The translations under genes and the position numbers were made by a program. DNA of 64,000 nt from NCBI GenBank assembly GCA_037446555.1, contig JBBIIK010000018.1:6240-70239 (forward strand), in the 5' to 3' direction. The notes beneath the pieces are model-generated. The model was not told the origin of the DNA. It worked only from the letters and a program-made list of their open reading frames with translations, and searched no databases. Source of the DNA: JANWVO01 sp037446555 (GTDB lineage: Bacteria > Acidobacteriota > Terriglobia > Bryobacterales > Bryobacteraceae). The stretch's first letter is position 1; every line of letters starts with the position of its first letter. Positions 43,276 through 51,549 of this stretch are shown piece by piece.

Positions 43276-44832
43276 ATGCCTGCAATCCGCCGCGCCCTCC
43301 TCAGTGTCACCGACAAGACCGGACTCATCGATTTCGCCCGCGGACTCGCCGCCTTTGGCTGCGAACTGATCTCCACCGGAGGCACGGCCCGCGCGCTGCG
43401 CGAGGCCGGCCTCGCCGTCAAAGACGTGAGCGAGGTGACCGGTTTTCCGGAGATTCTCGACGGGCGGGTAAAAACCATTCACCCGGTCATCGCCGCCGGC
43501 GTGCTGGCGCGCCGGGACGTGGCCGAACACCGCGCCGCCCTGGAACAACACGGCATCCAGCCGATCGACATGGTGGTGGTCAACCTGTACGCCTTCGAGA
43601 AAGTCGCGGCGAAGCCAGGCGCGGGCGTCGAAGAGCTGATCGAAAACATCGACATCGGCGGACTCACCATGATCCGCGCCGCGGCCAAGAACTACCAGGA
43701 CGTTGCAGTGGTGACGTCGCCGGAGGACTACACGGCGCTTCTGGACGAAATGCGGTCCTCGGGGGGCTCGCTGAGCCTGCGCACGCACTGGAACCTGGCG
43801 CGCCAGGCATTTGCGCTGACAGGACGCTACGACGCCGCCATCACGGCGCGGCTCGCCTCCATCGAATGCACCGGAGACGGGTTCGCCGATCAGCCCGCCG
43901 TTCTGCCTCCCACGCTCAGCGTGGTGCTGCCGCGGCGGCAGGCGCTGCGCTATGGCGAGAACCCCCACCAGCAGGCGGCGCTCTATGCGCGCGGCGAAGA
44001 GGGTATCGCGAACGGCACGCAGATCCACGGCAAGGAACTCAGCTTCAACAACCTCGTGGACCTGGACGCGGCGTGGCAGCTCGTCTGCGAATTCTCCTCG
44101 CCTGCCGCCGTCATCATCAAGCACACCAACCCGTGCGGCTGCGCCGAGCAGGAATCGCTGGCCGAGGCCTACCGCAAGGCGTACGAAGCCGATCCCGTCT
44201 CCGCTTTCGGCGGCGTGCTCGCGTTCAACCGCGAAGTCGACGCCGACACCGCGTATGAGGTCTCCAAACTGTTTGTGGAAGCCGTCGCCGCGCCGGCGTT
44301 CTCCGAACAGGCGCTCTCGATTCTGCGCGCGAAAAAGAACCTGCGGTTGCTTGTTGTCCGCGGCGGCGTGCCCGGAGAGCCCGTGCTGCGCTCGGTCACC
44401 GGCGGCGTGCTGGTGCAAACGCCGGATCTGCTGACGCTGGATTCCTCATCCTTGCGCGTGGTGACGCGGCGGCAGCCTTCCGAAGAGGAGATGGCGGCGC
44501 TCGAATTCGGGTGGAAGGTTTGCAAGCACGTCAAGTCGAACGCGATTGCCTACGCCCGCCGGGGACAGCTCCTCAGCGCCGGAGCGGGACAGATGAGCCG
44601 CGTATTCTCCGCCGAGATCGGTGCGAAGAAATCCGTGCTGGATCTCAAGGGCTGCGTGGCAGCCTCCGACGCGTTCTTTCCCTTCCCCGACGGGCTCGAG
44701 ACGGTCGCCGCTCACGGCGCCACGGCGGTCATTCAGCCGGGGGGCTCCGTGAAGGACGAGGATGTGATCGCCGCCGCCGACCGTCTCGGCGTCGCCATGG
44801 TCTTCACCGGCATCCGCCACTTCCGCCACTGA
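43276..44832 (+). CDS. purH: Bifunctional AICAR transformylase/IMP cyclohydrolase
   Basis: PurH performs the last two steps of IMP synthesis. The 518-residue protein has the N-terminal IMP cyclohydrolase domain (ALLSVTDKTGLIDFARGLA, STGGTARALREAG, GRVKTIHPVIAAG). The transformylase domain has LRYGENPHQQAALYA, ELSFNNLVDLDAAW, VIIKHTNPCGCA and a terminal SDAFFPFPDGLE. The Lys-His pair of the formyl transfer site (KHTNPCG) is intact. It is a housekeeping gene of normal length. Confidence 0.97.
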   Translation: MPAIRRALLSVTDKTGLIDFARGLAAFGCELISTGGTARALREAGLAVKDVSEVTGFPEILDGRVKTIHPVIAAGVLARRDVAEHRAALEQHGIQPIDMVVVNLYAFEKVAAKPGAGVEELIENIDIGGLTMIRAAAKNYQDVAVVTSPEDYTALLDEMRSSGGSLSLRTHWNLARQAFALTGRYDAAITARLASIECTGDGFADQPAVLPPTLSVVLPRRQALRYGENPHQQAALYARGEEGIANGTQIHGKELSFNNLVDLDAAWQLVCEFSSPAAVIIKHTNPCGCAEQESLAEAYRKAYEADPVSAFGGVLAFNREVDADTAYEVSKLFVEAVAAPAFSEQALSILRAKKNLRLLVVRGGVPGEPVLRSVTGGVLVQTPDLLTLDSSSLRVVTRRQPSEEEMAALEFGWKVCKHVKSNAIAYARRGQLLSAGAGQMSRVFSAEIGAKKSVLDLKGCVAASDAFFPFPDGLETVAAHGATAVIQPGGSVKDEDVIAAADRLGVAMVFTGIRHFRH

Positions 44833-44835
44833 GCG

Positions 44836-45258
44836 TCACGCCTGCCCCAGAAGGCGGACCTGCACCCCGTCGACTGCCGACGCCTTGCTCGCCAGCCGCG
44901 CATCCGCCGTGACGAGTACGCCGCTCATACGGCGGGCGAGGGCAGGGTAGAAACAGTCAGGCAGAGCATGATCCAGGGTCACGGACAGCTGAAATGACTC
45001 CTCGAGGAGGTCCATCGAACTGCTGAGCGTCAAAACCCCGCACCGGAGCGCTTCCATCCAAATGGAAAGCGCCCCCTTGGCCTCGGCTACCGTGATCTGG
45101 CCCAGACGCGATTTCCTCGAGAGCGCAGAGGATACCTCCGTGATAATGACATCCGGCGCCAGCAGGGGGCCGGCTTCTGTAATGAGGGTGGCGGCTTCAT
45201 GCCGACTTACTTCGGGGACGAGCCACTTCACGGCCACGCTGGCGTCCACTACCCACAT
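44836..45258 (-). CDS. PIN-domain toxin (VapC-like)
   Basis: This 140-residue PIN-domain protein is probably a Mg2+-dependent ribonuclease toxin. Its acidic residues fit the fold: VVDASVAVKW (first Asp), a Glu in IITEVSSALSRK, Asp in LDHALPDCFYPALAR and LVTADARLASKA. The ATG at 45258 follows GAGAGGAAAGG; a GTG one codon earlier is possible. The gene overlaps the preceding antitoxin-like gene, giving the usual antitoxin-first order. Its end lies three bases from the purH stop on the opposite strand. Confidence 0.87.
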   Translation of the reverse strand: MWVVDASVAVKWLVPEVSRHEAATLITEAGPLLAPDVIITEVSSALSRKSRLGQITVAEAKGALSIWMEALRCGVLTLSSSMDLLEESFQLSVTLDHALPDCFYPALARRMSGVLVTADARLASKASAVDGVQVRLLGQA

Positions 45259-45508
45259 CACCTTTCCTCTCCATCTCCTCCCGGATCTCGCGAATCAGCG
45301 GCGTGCTGTCGGGCAAAATGCCCTTGCGCTTCGCAATCCTCGCGCACAGGGCGTCCAGCTTCCTGGCGATCTCTCGACGCCGGATGAGCGGGATTTCGTG
45401 CAGCGCCTGGCGAAGACATTCCTCCAGGCTGATGCCCTCGCGCTCAGCCTGCCGCCGGTACCACTCCACCAGCCAGTCGGGAAGGTTTCTCACCTTGACG
45501 TCAGCCAC
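45197..45508 (-). CDS. Antitoxin (FitA/VapB-like ribbon-helix-helix)
   Basis: This 103-residue protein is the likely antitoxin of the PIN-domain toxin. The N-terminus VKVRNLPDWLVEWYRRQAERE fits a ribbon-helix-helix DNA-binding domain (strand followed by two helices), as in FitA-type antitoxins. The basic C-terminus would wrap the toxin. The GTG at 45508 has GGAG eight bases upstream. The C-terminal coding region overlaps the toxin gene by about 60 bases, which is longer than usual. A palindromic promoter lies directly upstream. Confidence 0.8.
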   Translation of the reverse strand: MADVKVRNLPDWLVEWYRRQAEREGISLEECLRQALHEIPLIRRREIARKLDALCARIAKRKGILPDSTPLIREIREEMERKGDVGSGRQRGREVARPRSKSA

Positions 45509-45521
45509 GGAATCGCTCCTC

Positions 45522-45557
45522 TGACCCCAGAATAGGCTGGTGCGAACTTGGGGTCAA
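45522..45557 (-). promoter_or_regulatory. Toxin-antitoxin promoter inside an inverted-repeat operator
   Basis: On the minus strand TTGACC (45552-45557), a 17-base spacer and TATTCT (45529-45534) form a sigma-70-like promoter. The arms TGACCCCA (45522-45529) and TGGGGTCA (45549-45556) are a perfect 8-base inverted repeat overlapping both promoter boxes. This is what one expects for an operator bound by the antitoxin itself. Confidence 0.65.
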
Positions 45558-45597
45558 TGCTGAATCTTGTAGTTTGGGGGCAAGTCGGACACTGGCG

Positions 45598-46506
45598 CTA
45601 CCGGAGTCGCGACAGCGCATGCAGCCGCCGTCCCAGATACTCCACCAGCCTCTCGTGCGGGTCGAACCCCACAACGTCCTTCGCGTTGGCGACGGAATTG
45701 GACAGGACGTTCAGGTCATAGAACACAGGCCCGCCTGTGCGGTGGTCGATGATGTATTCCACTCCACAGAGGTCGATCCTTCCCAGCCGCGCCACGTTCA
45801 GCGCCGTCGCCGCCGCCTCCGGCAGCGGCTCGCAGCGCGTGAACACAGGCTTCGCCTCCGAGGCGCAGGCGTCCGCCGGACACAGGTTGTAGCCCGCCCC
45901 GTCGCGCTGCACTTTCAGGCAGTACAGCGCCTCTCCATCGAGGATCTCGATCCGGTAGCAGGCGCCGTCGCGGGAAGGGATGTGTTCCTGCACGAGCGCC
46001 ACATTGTCGCAGCCGAACGCCGCCTCGTCCACGCCCGCTTCCAGTTGCGCGGGCGAATCGAACCGCCGCACCCCCGCCCCCGCGCCGCCGCAGTTGGGCT
46101 TCATGATCACCGGGAAGCGCAATCGCTCTGCCGAGCGCGCCAGTTGTTTGAGGCAATTCCCCGCCGCCGTGCGCGGCACCCGCGCCCCGGCGCGCCGGAA
46201 CAGCTCGATCTGCCGGATCTTGCTGATCTCCAGCTCATAGGCGGACAGTCCGTTCACCACCGGCACGCGCCGAGCCTCCAGCACCCCCAACAGCTCGCGC
46301 ACGGCGAACTGCGCATGCCCGTGCCCGCGCCACGCCGCCGAGGCGCTCATGCGGTTGAAAACAAGGTCCGGCCAATCCGGATCTTCGAGCCCGAATGCCA
46401 GCTCCTCGGCCTTCCACTCCTCCCACGCAATGCCCGCCCGCTCCAGCGCCGCAAACAGCGGGCGGAACCACGACGGATGCTCGTACAGGATCGCCAGACG
46501 CGCCAT
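45598..46506 (-). CDS. ATP-grasp ligase-like protein
   Basis: This 302-residue ATP-grasp protein resembles the RimK/D-Ala-D-Ala-ligase type. KIRQIELFRRAGARVPRT precedes the ATP-binding domain. FPVIMKPNCGGAGAGV is the glycine-rich lysine loop, and VQEHIPSRDGACYRIEILDGEALY follows. The metal-binding tail is GVEYIIDHRTGGPVFYDLNVLSN with Asp and Asn. It probably joins a carboxylate to an amine with ATP. It starts six bases downstream of the ABC ATPase gene in the same direction, so it belongs to the exporter operon. The product and substrate are unknown. Confidence 0.82.
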   Translation of the reverse strand: MARLAILYEHPSWFRPLFAALERAGIAWEEWKAEELAFGLEDPDWPDLVFNRMSASAAWRGHGHAQFAVRELLGVLEARRVPVVNGLSAYELEISKIRQIELFRRAGARVPRTAAGNCLKQLARSAERLRFPVIMKPNCGGAGAGVRRFDSPAQLEAGVDEAAFGCDNVALVQEHIPSRDGACYRIEILDGEALYCLKVQRDGAGYNLCPADACASEAKPVFTRCEPLPEAAATALNVARLGRIDLCGVEYIIDHRTGGPVFYDLNVLSNSVANAKDVVGFDPHERLVEYLGRRLHALSRLR

Positions 46507-46512
46507 CCCCGC

Positions 46513-47220
46513 TCAACTCCAGTCTTCGGGTTTCTTCCCTTCCGGCAGAAGCTCACCCTTGTCGATGTGCCAGATGTGGGTGGCGAAGTGGGCCGCGTGC
46601 GGGTCGTGCGTCACCATGACGATGGTCTTCCCGAACTCCTGGTTCAGGCGCCGCAGCAGCTCCAGCACTTCGTTCGCGCTGCGCGCGTCCAGATTGCCCG
46701 TCGGCTCGTCGCAAAGCAGAATGTCAGGGTCGGTCACGATCGCGCGGGCGATGGCGACGCGCTGCTCTTGCCCTCCGGAGAGCTGCCGCGGGTAGTGATC
46801 CATGCGGTCCCCCAGCCCCACCAGCTTCAGCGCGGTGGCGGCGTGCTGCACCCGCTCGCCCTTCTTCAGGTGCGTGAGTTTCAGCGGCAGCTCGACGTTT
46901 TCGAGCGCGGTCAGCACCGGGATCAGGTTGAAGCTCTGGAACACGAACCCGATGTGGCGGTTGCGCCAGCGCGCCATCTCTTTGTCGGCCATCGCCGCGA
47001 TGTTCGAGCCGAGCACCTCGATCGACCCCGAAGTCGGGCGGTCCATGGCGGCCACCAGATGCAGCAGAGTGGACTTGCCCGATCCCGAAGGTCCCATCAG
47101 CGCCACGAACTCGCCGCGCTTGATGTCGAGATCCACGTCCTTGAGAGCAACGACGTGGTAGGCGTCGCGCACATACTCCTTCGTTAGCCCACGCGCCCGG
47201 ATCACCACGTCATCGCTCAT
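46513..47220 (-). CDS. ABC transporter ATP-binding protein (LolD/MacB type)
   Basis: This 235-residue ATPase has Walker A GPSGSGKSTLL (about residues 43-53) and the signature LSGGQEQRVAIARAI. Walker B is DILLCDEPTGNLD, and the switch His lies in VMVTHDPHAAHFA. The type is that of lipoprotein or macrolide exporters. It partners with the adjacent adaptor and two permeases. The start overlaps the adaptor's stop by four bases. Confidence 0.95.
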   Translation of the reverse strand: MSDDVVIRARGLTKEYVRDAYHVVALKDVDLDIKRGEFVALMGPSGSGKSTLLHLVAAMDRPTSGSIEVLGSNIAAMADKEMARWRNRHIGFVFQSFNLIPVLTALENVELPLKLTHLKKGERVQHAATALKLVGLGDRMDHYPRQLSGGQEQRVAIARAIVTDPDILLCDEPTGNLDARSANEVLELLRRLNQEFGKTIVMVTHDPHAAHFATHIWHIDKGELLPEGKKPEDWS

Positions 47221-48551
47221 GGCTGTTTCACCTGCACTTTCATGCCGTCCTTCAGATCCGCCGCCGGATTCAGCACCAGGTCTTCGCCGCCGATCAGCCC
47301 GTCTTCCACGCGCAGCCCGAGCGGCGTGTTGCCGCTCGTGCGGATGGCGCGTTCCACGATCCTGCCGTTGAGCACAATGTAGACGCGGTCGTTGCGCACG
47401 GCAGCCGGTGGAACGAACACCACCGGCTTGCCCGGGCCGGCAGCCGCCGACGGCTCGTCGGAGACAAACGCCACCGCTGCGTTCATCTCCGGGCGGAGCC
47501 GTTCATCCGGGTTCAGCACCTTCACCTTCACCTGCACGGAGGCTTTCTGCCGGTTCGCCTCAGGCGCAATCTCGTCCAGCACGCCTTGCCATTCCTCGCC
47601 CGGCCAGGCATCGGCCGTGATCACGCCTTTCTGTCCCGCTTTCAGCTTCGCGAAGTCGTTTTGCGAGATGTCCAGCTCCACACGCAAGTCGTTCAGGTCC
47701 GCCAGCGTCACAACATAACCCTTGGCGCCGCGTTCGCCAACGAAGCTCGTGGTCACGAATTCGCCCTTTTCCACGCCGCGCTCGAGGATGGTCCCCGTCA
47801 CAGGCGCCCGGATCAGGGTATTGGCCAGTTGCGTCTCGGCGAATGCCACCGCGCCGCGCGCCGCCTCCACCTGCCCGCGCATGGCTTCGATCACCTCCCG
47901 CCTCGGCCCGATGCGCACCAGCTCATAGTTTTTCTGAAGGTTCTCGACGCGCGCCGCCGCCGCATCGTAGCGCGCCTGCGCATCGTCGAGCGCCGACTTC
48001 GACATCACTTTCTCCGCCGCCAGCTGCCGGATCCGTTCCAGCTGCACGCGGGCGTTTTCAAGGTCCGCCCTCGCCTGCGCCACCTGCGCCCTCGCCGCCT
48101 CGATCTCCTCCGGACGCGAACCCCGCTCCAGCTCCTCGAGCTTCGCCTGCAATGCGGCCAACTGGCCCCGCGCCTGTTGTAGCTGCGCGCGGTATTCATC
48201 GTCCTCCAGCCGCACGATCACCTGCCCGGAGCGCACCTTGTCCCCCTTCTCTACTCCGATCCAGGCCACCTTGCCCACCACCTTCGACGCCACCTGGATC
48301 TTGTGCGCCGCCACGATGTAGCCCGTGGCGTTCAGCACCACCGCTCCCGCGTCCGCCCCGCCGCTCCGCTGCGCCTGTACGCGAACTGTGGCCACTTCCG
48401 GCGCCGCGGTCCAGAAACGGTGCGCGGCGGCGCCCGCGCCCAGAAGCACCAGCAAAAGGACAGCAGCGACGATCCACTTCAGACTCCCTCCGCCGCCGCC
48501 TTGCGGCGCCGCGCTGCGGTCGATCTTGAGCCCTCGCAAATCTTCCGTCAA
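47217..48551 (-). CDS. Periplasmic adaptor of ABC exporter (HlyD/DevB-like)
   Basis: This 444-residue membrane-fusion protein has an N-terminal anchor (WIVAAVLLLVLLGAGAAA). The lipoyl halves are VLNATGYIVAAHKIQVASK and LIRAPVTGTILERGVEKGEFV. A coiled-coil hairpin of about residues 120-225 (LAALQAKLEELERG and later) lies between them. The beta-barrel and membrane-proximal domains follow. It would connect the FtsX-type permeases to an outer-membrane channel such as TolC, which is not encoded nearby. Confidence 0.92.
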   Translation of the reverse strand: MTEDLRGLKIDRSAAPQGGGGGSLKWIVAAVLLLVLLGAGAAAHRFWTAAPEVATVRVQAQRSGGADAGAVVLNATGYIVAAHKIQVASKVVGKVAWIGVEKGDKVRSGQVIVRLEDDEYRAQLQQARGQLAALQAKLEELERGSRPEEIEAARAQVAQARADLENARVQLERIRQLAAEKVMSKSALDDAQARYDAAAARVENLQKNYELVRIGPRREVIEAMRGQVEAARGAVAFAETQLANTLIRAPVTGTILERGVEKGEFVTTSFVGERGAKGYVVTLADLNDLRVELDISQNDFAKLKAGQKGVITADAWPGEEWQGVLDEIAPEANRQKASVQVKVKVLNPDERLRPEMNAAVAFVSDEPSAAAGPGKPVVFVPPAAVRNDRVYIVLNGRIVERAIRTSGNTPLGLRVEDGLIGGEDLVLNPAADLKDGMKVQVKQP

Positions 48552-48555
48552 CAGT

Positions 48556-49722
48556 TCAACCCTCCCTCAATGCCGTCAGAATCTCTTTCCGCGCCGCCTG
48601 GAACGCCGGCAGCAGCCCGCCCGCGGCGCCCATCGCCAGCGCGAACAGAAACGCCGCGGCCATGGTTTGCGGCGTGATCCGCATCTGGAAGGCGATCTCG
48701 GCGAACGTCACGAAGCTCCCGATCCCCGTGGAAAGCCCGTTGACAGGCAGCACCAGGAGGATGCCCAGCGCGCCGCCCAGCGCCGCCAGCATCAGCGATT
48801 CGATCAAAAAGCTGAGGAGGATCGCGGATCGCGAAAAGCCCAGGACCCGCAGCGTGCCAATCTCGCGCGAGCGGCGCGCCACGGCTGCGTACATGGTGTT
48901 CATGGCGCCGAAGCACGACCCGACGGCCATGATCACCGCCACCACAGTGCCCAGATACCGGATCAGGTCTCCGCTCGATGTCTGCTGCGCATAATATTCC
49001 TTTTCGGAGCGCGCCTGCACGTTCAGCCGGGTATCGGCCGCCAGATCATTGATCAACGCCTGGTGCGCCACCGGGTCGGTGGCGCGCACGAGAGCTGAAC
49101 TCAGCACGCTCTCGCGCCCAAAGTCCGCCGCCACCTGGTTCAGATCCACCAGAATCTCGGAGTTTCGCGCCATCTGCTCGCTGTCGTAAACGCCCACTAC
49201 TTCCCACTCGCCGCGCCCGAAACGGATCTTCTTGCCCGGGCGCGCTTCGGGATAGCGCTTGGCGATGGAGCTGCCCACAGTGGCTTCACGCCGCCCCGGG
49301 GTGAACCAGCGCCCCTCGGTCAGCCGGGCATCCTCGCGCAGCTCGATGCCGGTGGGCGTCACTCCGCGCACATTCACGTTCGCTCCGTCGGGAAACTCCA
49401 CACTCACCAGGTTGATCACGGTCACTACTTCCAGCGACGCCAGAGGTTCGCCCGCCGCATTGCGGGCGATGCCGGGCTTGAACTTCAGGTCATCGAAGAC
49501 GCGCCGTTCAAAGTTCGACGCCAGTTCGGACTCGGAACCCTTCCGCGTCACCAGGATGTTCAGCGGATGCCCGGAAGCCTCCAGCGCCAGCCGCAGCCCG
49601 TCCACGAGCGCGAACGATGCCGCCAGCACCGCCACGGTGAGCGCGATGCCCAGCGCGGTCATCACCGTCGTCGTCCGGCGCACCGCCAGGTTGCGCAGGT
49701 TATAGGAAAGGGGCAGGATCAT
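48556..49722 (-). CDS. FtsX-family ABC permease (DevC-like, first)
   Basis: This 388-residue permease has an N-terminal membrane helix (TTTVMTALGIALTVAVLAASFALVDG), a periplasmic domain and three C-terminal helices. SREIGTLRVLGFSRSAILLSFLIESLML is the FtsX signature segment. LRVLGFSR is the usual coupling helix. It pairs with the next permease. The neighbouring gene order (permease, permease, adaptor, ATPase) resembles DevBCA and MacAB-like exporters. Confidence 0.92.
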   Translation of the reverse strand: MILPLSYNLRNLAVRRTTTVMTALGIALTVAVLAASFALVDGLRLALEASGHPLNILVTRKGSESELASNFERRVFDDLKFKPGIARNAAGEPLASLEVVTVINLVSVEFPDGANVNVRGVTPTGIELREDARLTEGRWFTPGRREATVGSSIAKRYPEARPGKKIRFGRGEWEVVGVYDSEQMARNSEILVDLNQVAADFGRESVLSSALVRATDPVAHQALINDLAADTRLNVQARSEKEYYAQQTSSGDLIRYLGTVVAVIMAVGSCFGAMNTMYAAVARRSREIGTLRVLGFSRSAILLSFLIESLMLAALGGALGILLVLPVNGLSTGIGSFVTFAEIAFQMRITPQTMAAAFLFALAMGAAGGLLPAFQAARKEILTALREG

Positions 49723-49741
49723 TCCGCGAGTCTCCGCAAGA

Positions 49742-50905
49742 TCAGTCGGTGAAGCGCAGGGCGTCGATGATGTTGGTGCGCGCTGCGGCGGCAGCCGGCA
49801 CGATGGCGCTCGCGATGCCCACAGCGAGGCTCACGCCCATCAGCGCCGCAAATACCGGCGCCTCGATGGTCAGCGTCTTGGTCTGTTGCACGATCACCGG
49901 GCCCTGACGGATCACCCAGCAAAGCCCTTCGGCGACCAGCACGCCCAGCAGCCCTCCAGCGAGCGAGATCAGGGCGCTTTCGCCAACGATCAGTCCCACA
50001 ATTGCCGGCTGTCCAAAGCCCAGCGTGCGCAGCACGCCCACTTCGCGCACGCGCTCGCGGACGCTCATGGCCATCGTGTTGGCCGTGATCAGCAGCACCG
50101 TAAAGGTCACCGCAAAGCAGATGCTCATCAGGATGACCTTGATGTTGCCCAGGAACGACAGGAACGACAAACCGAAGGTGTATTCGCTCTCGGTCTTCGT
50201 CGGCGCTTCGGAGTTGGCGAACATCTCGTCGATGGTGCGGCTGATGGCGGCCACGTCCTGCTCGGACCGCGCCAGCAGCGTGAAGCCGCCCGCCATCAGG
50301 CGCGGCGAGTTGCGCAGTGCGTTCTCCATGTACTTCCAGTTGAACCACAGCGTGTCGTCGTCAAAATCGGTGGATGTGTAAATGCCGCGCACGGTCAGGT
50401 CGAGATCGAACGGATAGATGTCGCCCCGGATCAGGATCTTGTCCCCGACTTTGAAACCGTGCCTCTCAGCCAGCGCCTTGTTGACGATGCAGCCGGCCGG
50501 GTCCCGGATGAACGCCTGTTTCTGCTCCTCGGGGATCACATAGTCCTGGTAGACGCGGAACAGCCGTTCGGCGTCTGCAGCCATGCGCGCGAAGAAGTTC
50601 CGCTGGTCCCGCGCATCCTTGTAAACGCCTCCGAACCACGACCACAGCATCACTTCCTCGACGCCGGGCACCTGAGCGATGCGCTCCCGGTAGTATAGCG
50701 GCAGCGGAAACACGATCGACACCTTGTGCCGGACAACGACGCGCCGCGCCTGCGCCTTGGCCGGCTGGCCACCGATGAAGAGCGCGTAGTAAAGCGCCAT
50801 CATGACGCCCAGAAGGCAGAGAGAGACGGCCAGGCTGGAAAGGGTCAACAGCGTGCGCCGCCGGTTGCGCAGGGCGTTCTTCACGATCAGCGGCAGGAAT
50901 TTCAT
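49742..50905 (-). CDS. FtsX-family ABC permease (DevC-like, second)
   Basis: This 387-residue permease has an N-terminal helix (TLLTLSSLAVSLCLLGVMMALYYALFI). A MacB-type periplasmic domain follows (KVGDKILIRGDIYPFDLDLTVRGIY), and then C-terminal helices with RVREVGVLRTLGFGQPAIVGLIVGE. It is the first gene of the leftward exporter operon. Its start is about 65 bases from the divergent tadA gene, so the intervening region holds promoters for both. Confidence 0.92.
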   Translation of the reverse strand: MKFLPLIVKNALRNRRRTLLTLSSLAVSLCLLGVMMALYYALFIGGQPAKAQARRVVVRHKVSIVFPLPLYYRERIAQVPGVEEVMLWSWFGGVYKDARDQRNFFARMAADAERLFRVYQDYVIPEEQKQAFIRDPAGCIVNKALAERHGFKVGDKILIRGDIYPFDLDLTVRGIYTSTDFDDDTLWFNWKYMENALRNSPRLMAGGFTLLARSEQDVAAISRTIDEMFANSEAPTKTESEYTFGLSFLSFLGNIKVILMSICFAVTFTVLLITANTMAMSVRERVREVGVLRTLGFGQPAIVGLIVGESALISLAGGLLGVLVAEGLCWVIRQGPVIVQQTKTLTIEAPVFAALMGVSLAVGIASAIVPAAAAARTNIIDALRFTD

Positions 50906-50971
50906 GGGACACTTTCATTCTAGGCGGGGAGAAGCGGCCGGCCAGACCCCGCCACCGAAACTTTTGTAACA

Positions 50972-51433
50972 ATGCAGACGGATTCCGCCATCGACGAGTT
51001 CTGGATGCGCCGCGCGCTGGAACTGGCCCGCCGGGGAGAGGCCGTGGGCGAGGTCCCGGTGGGGGCGGTCGTCGTGCTCGAAGGCAAGGAGATCGGAGCG
51101 GCCTGGAACTGTCCGGTGTCCTCGCTCGACCCCACCGCGCACGCAGAAATCCTGGCGCTGAGGCAGGCGGCGGCGGCGACTCAGAACTACCGCCTCGGCG
51201 GCGCCACGCTCTACGTCACGCTGGAGCCCTGCGTCATGTGCGCCGGCGCCATCGTGCATGCCCGCATCGGGCGGCTCGTCTTCGGCGCGCGGGACATCCG
51301 GTTCGGGGGCGTGCGGTCGAAGTTCCGCCTGGCGGATTCCGATCTCCTGAACCACCGGGTCGAGATCACCGAAGGCGTCCTGGGCAGCGAGTGCGCCGCC
51401 CTGCTCGAAGAGTTTTTTCGCCGGCGCCGGTGA
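50972..51433 (+). CDS. tadA: tRNA-specific adenosine deaminase
   Basis: TadA converts adenosine 34 to inosine in tRNA-Arg(ACG). The 153-residue protein has the zinc-site motif HAE at residues 57-59 and PCVMC at residues 87-90, with the catalytic Glu in HAE. RIGRLVFGARDIRFGGVRSKF is the typical later segment. The length is normal. The gene is expected to be essential. Confidence 0.95.
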   Translation: MQTDSAIDEFWMRRALELARRGEAVGEVPVGAVVVLEGKEIGAAWNCPVSSLDPTAHAEILALRQAAAATQNYRLGGATLYVTLEPCVMCAGAIVHARIGRLVFGARDIRFGGVRSKFRLADSDLLNHRVEITEGVLGSECAALLEEFFRRRR

Positions 51434-51520
51434 CAGATTCCCGCATCCGCGCCCCGCGCCCGCGATCCAATGAATCGCAGGGCCCTACGGCCCCCGGCAG
51501 CGGTCCCGGAAGGGCGCGGC

Positions 51521-51529
51521 TGGTATAAT
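51521..51529 (+). promoter_or_regulatory. Extended -10 promoter of ispH operon
   Basis: TGGTATAAT (TGn plus the perfect TATAAT at 51524-51529) is an extended -10 element, 20 bases upstream of the ispH ATG. No strong -35 is visible, which extended -10 promoters can do without. It likely drives the hopanoid-related gene series. Confidence 0.65.
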
Positions 51530-51549
51530 GAAAACAATTCTCTCAACTT

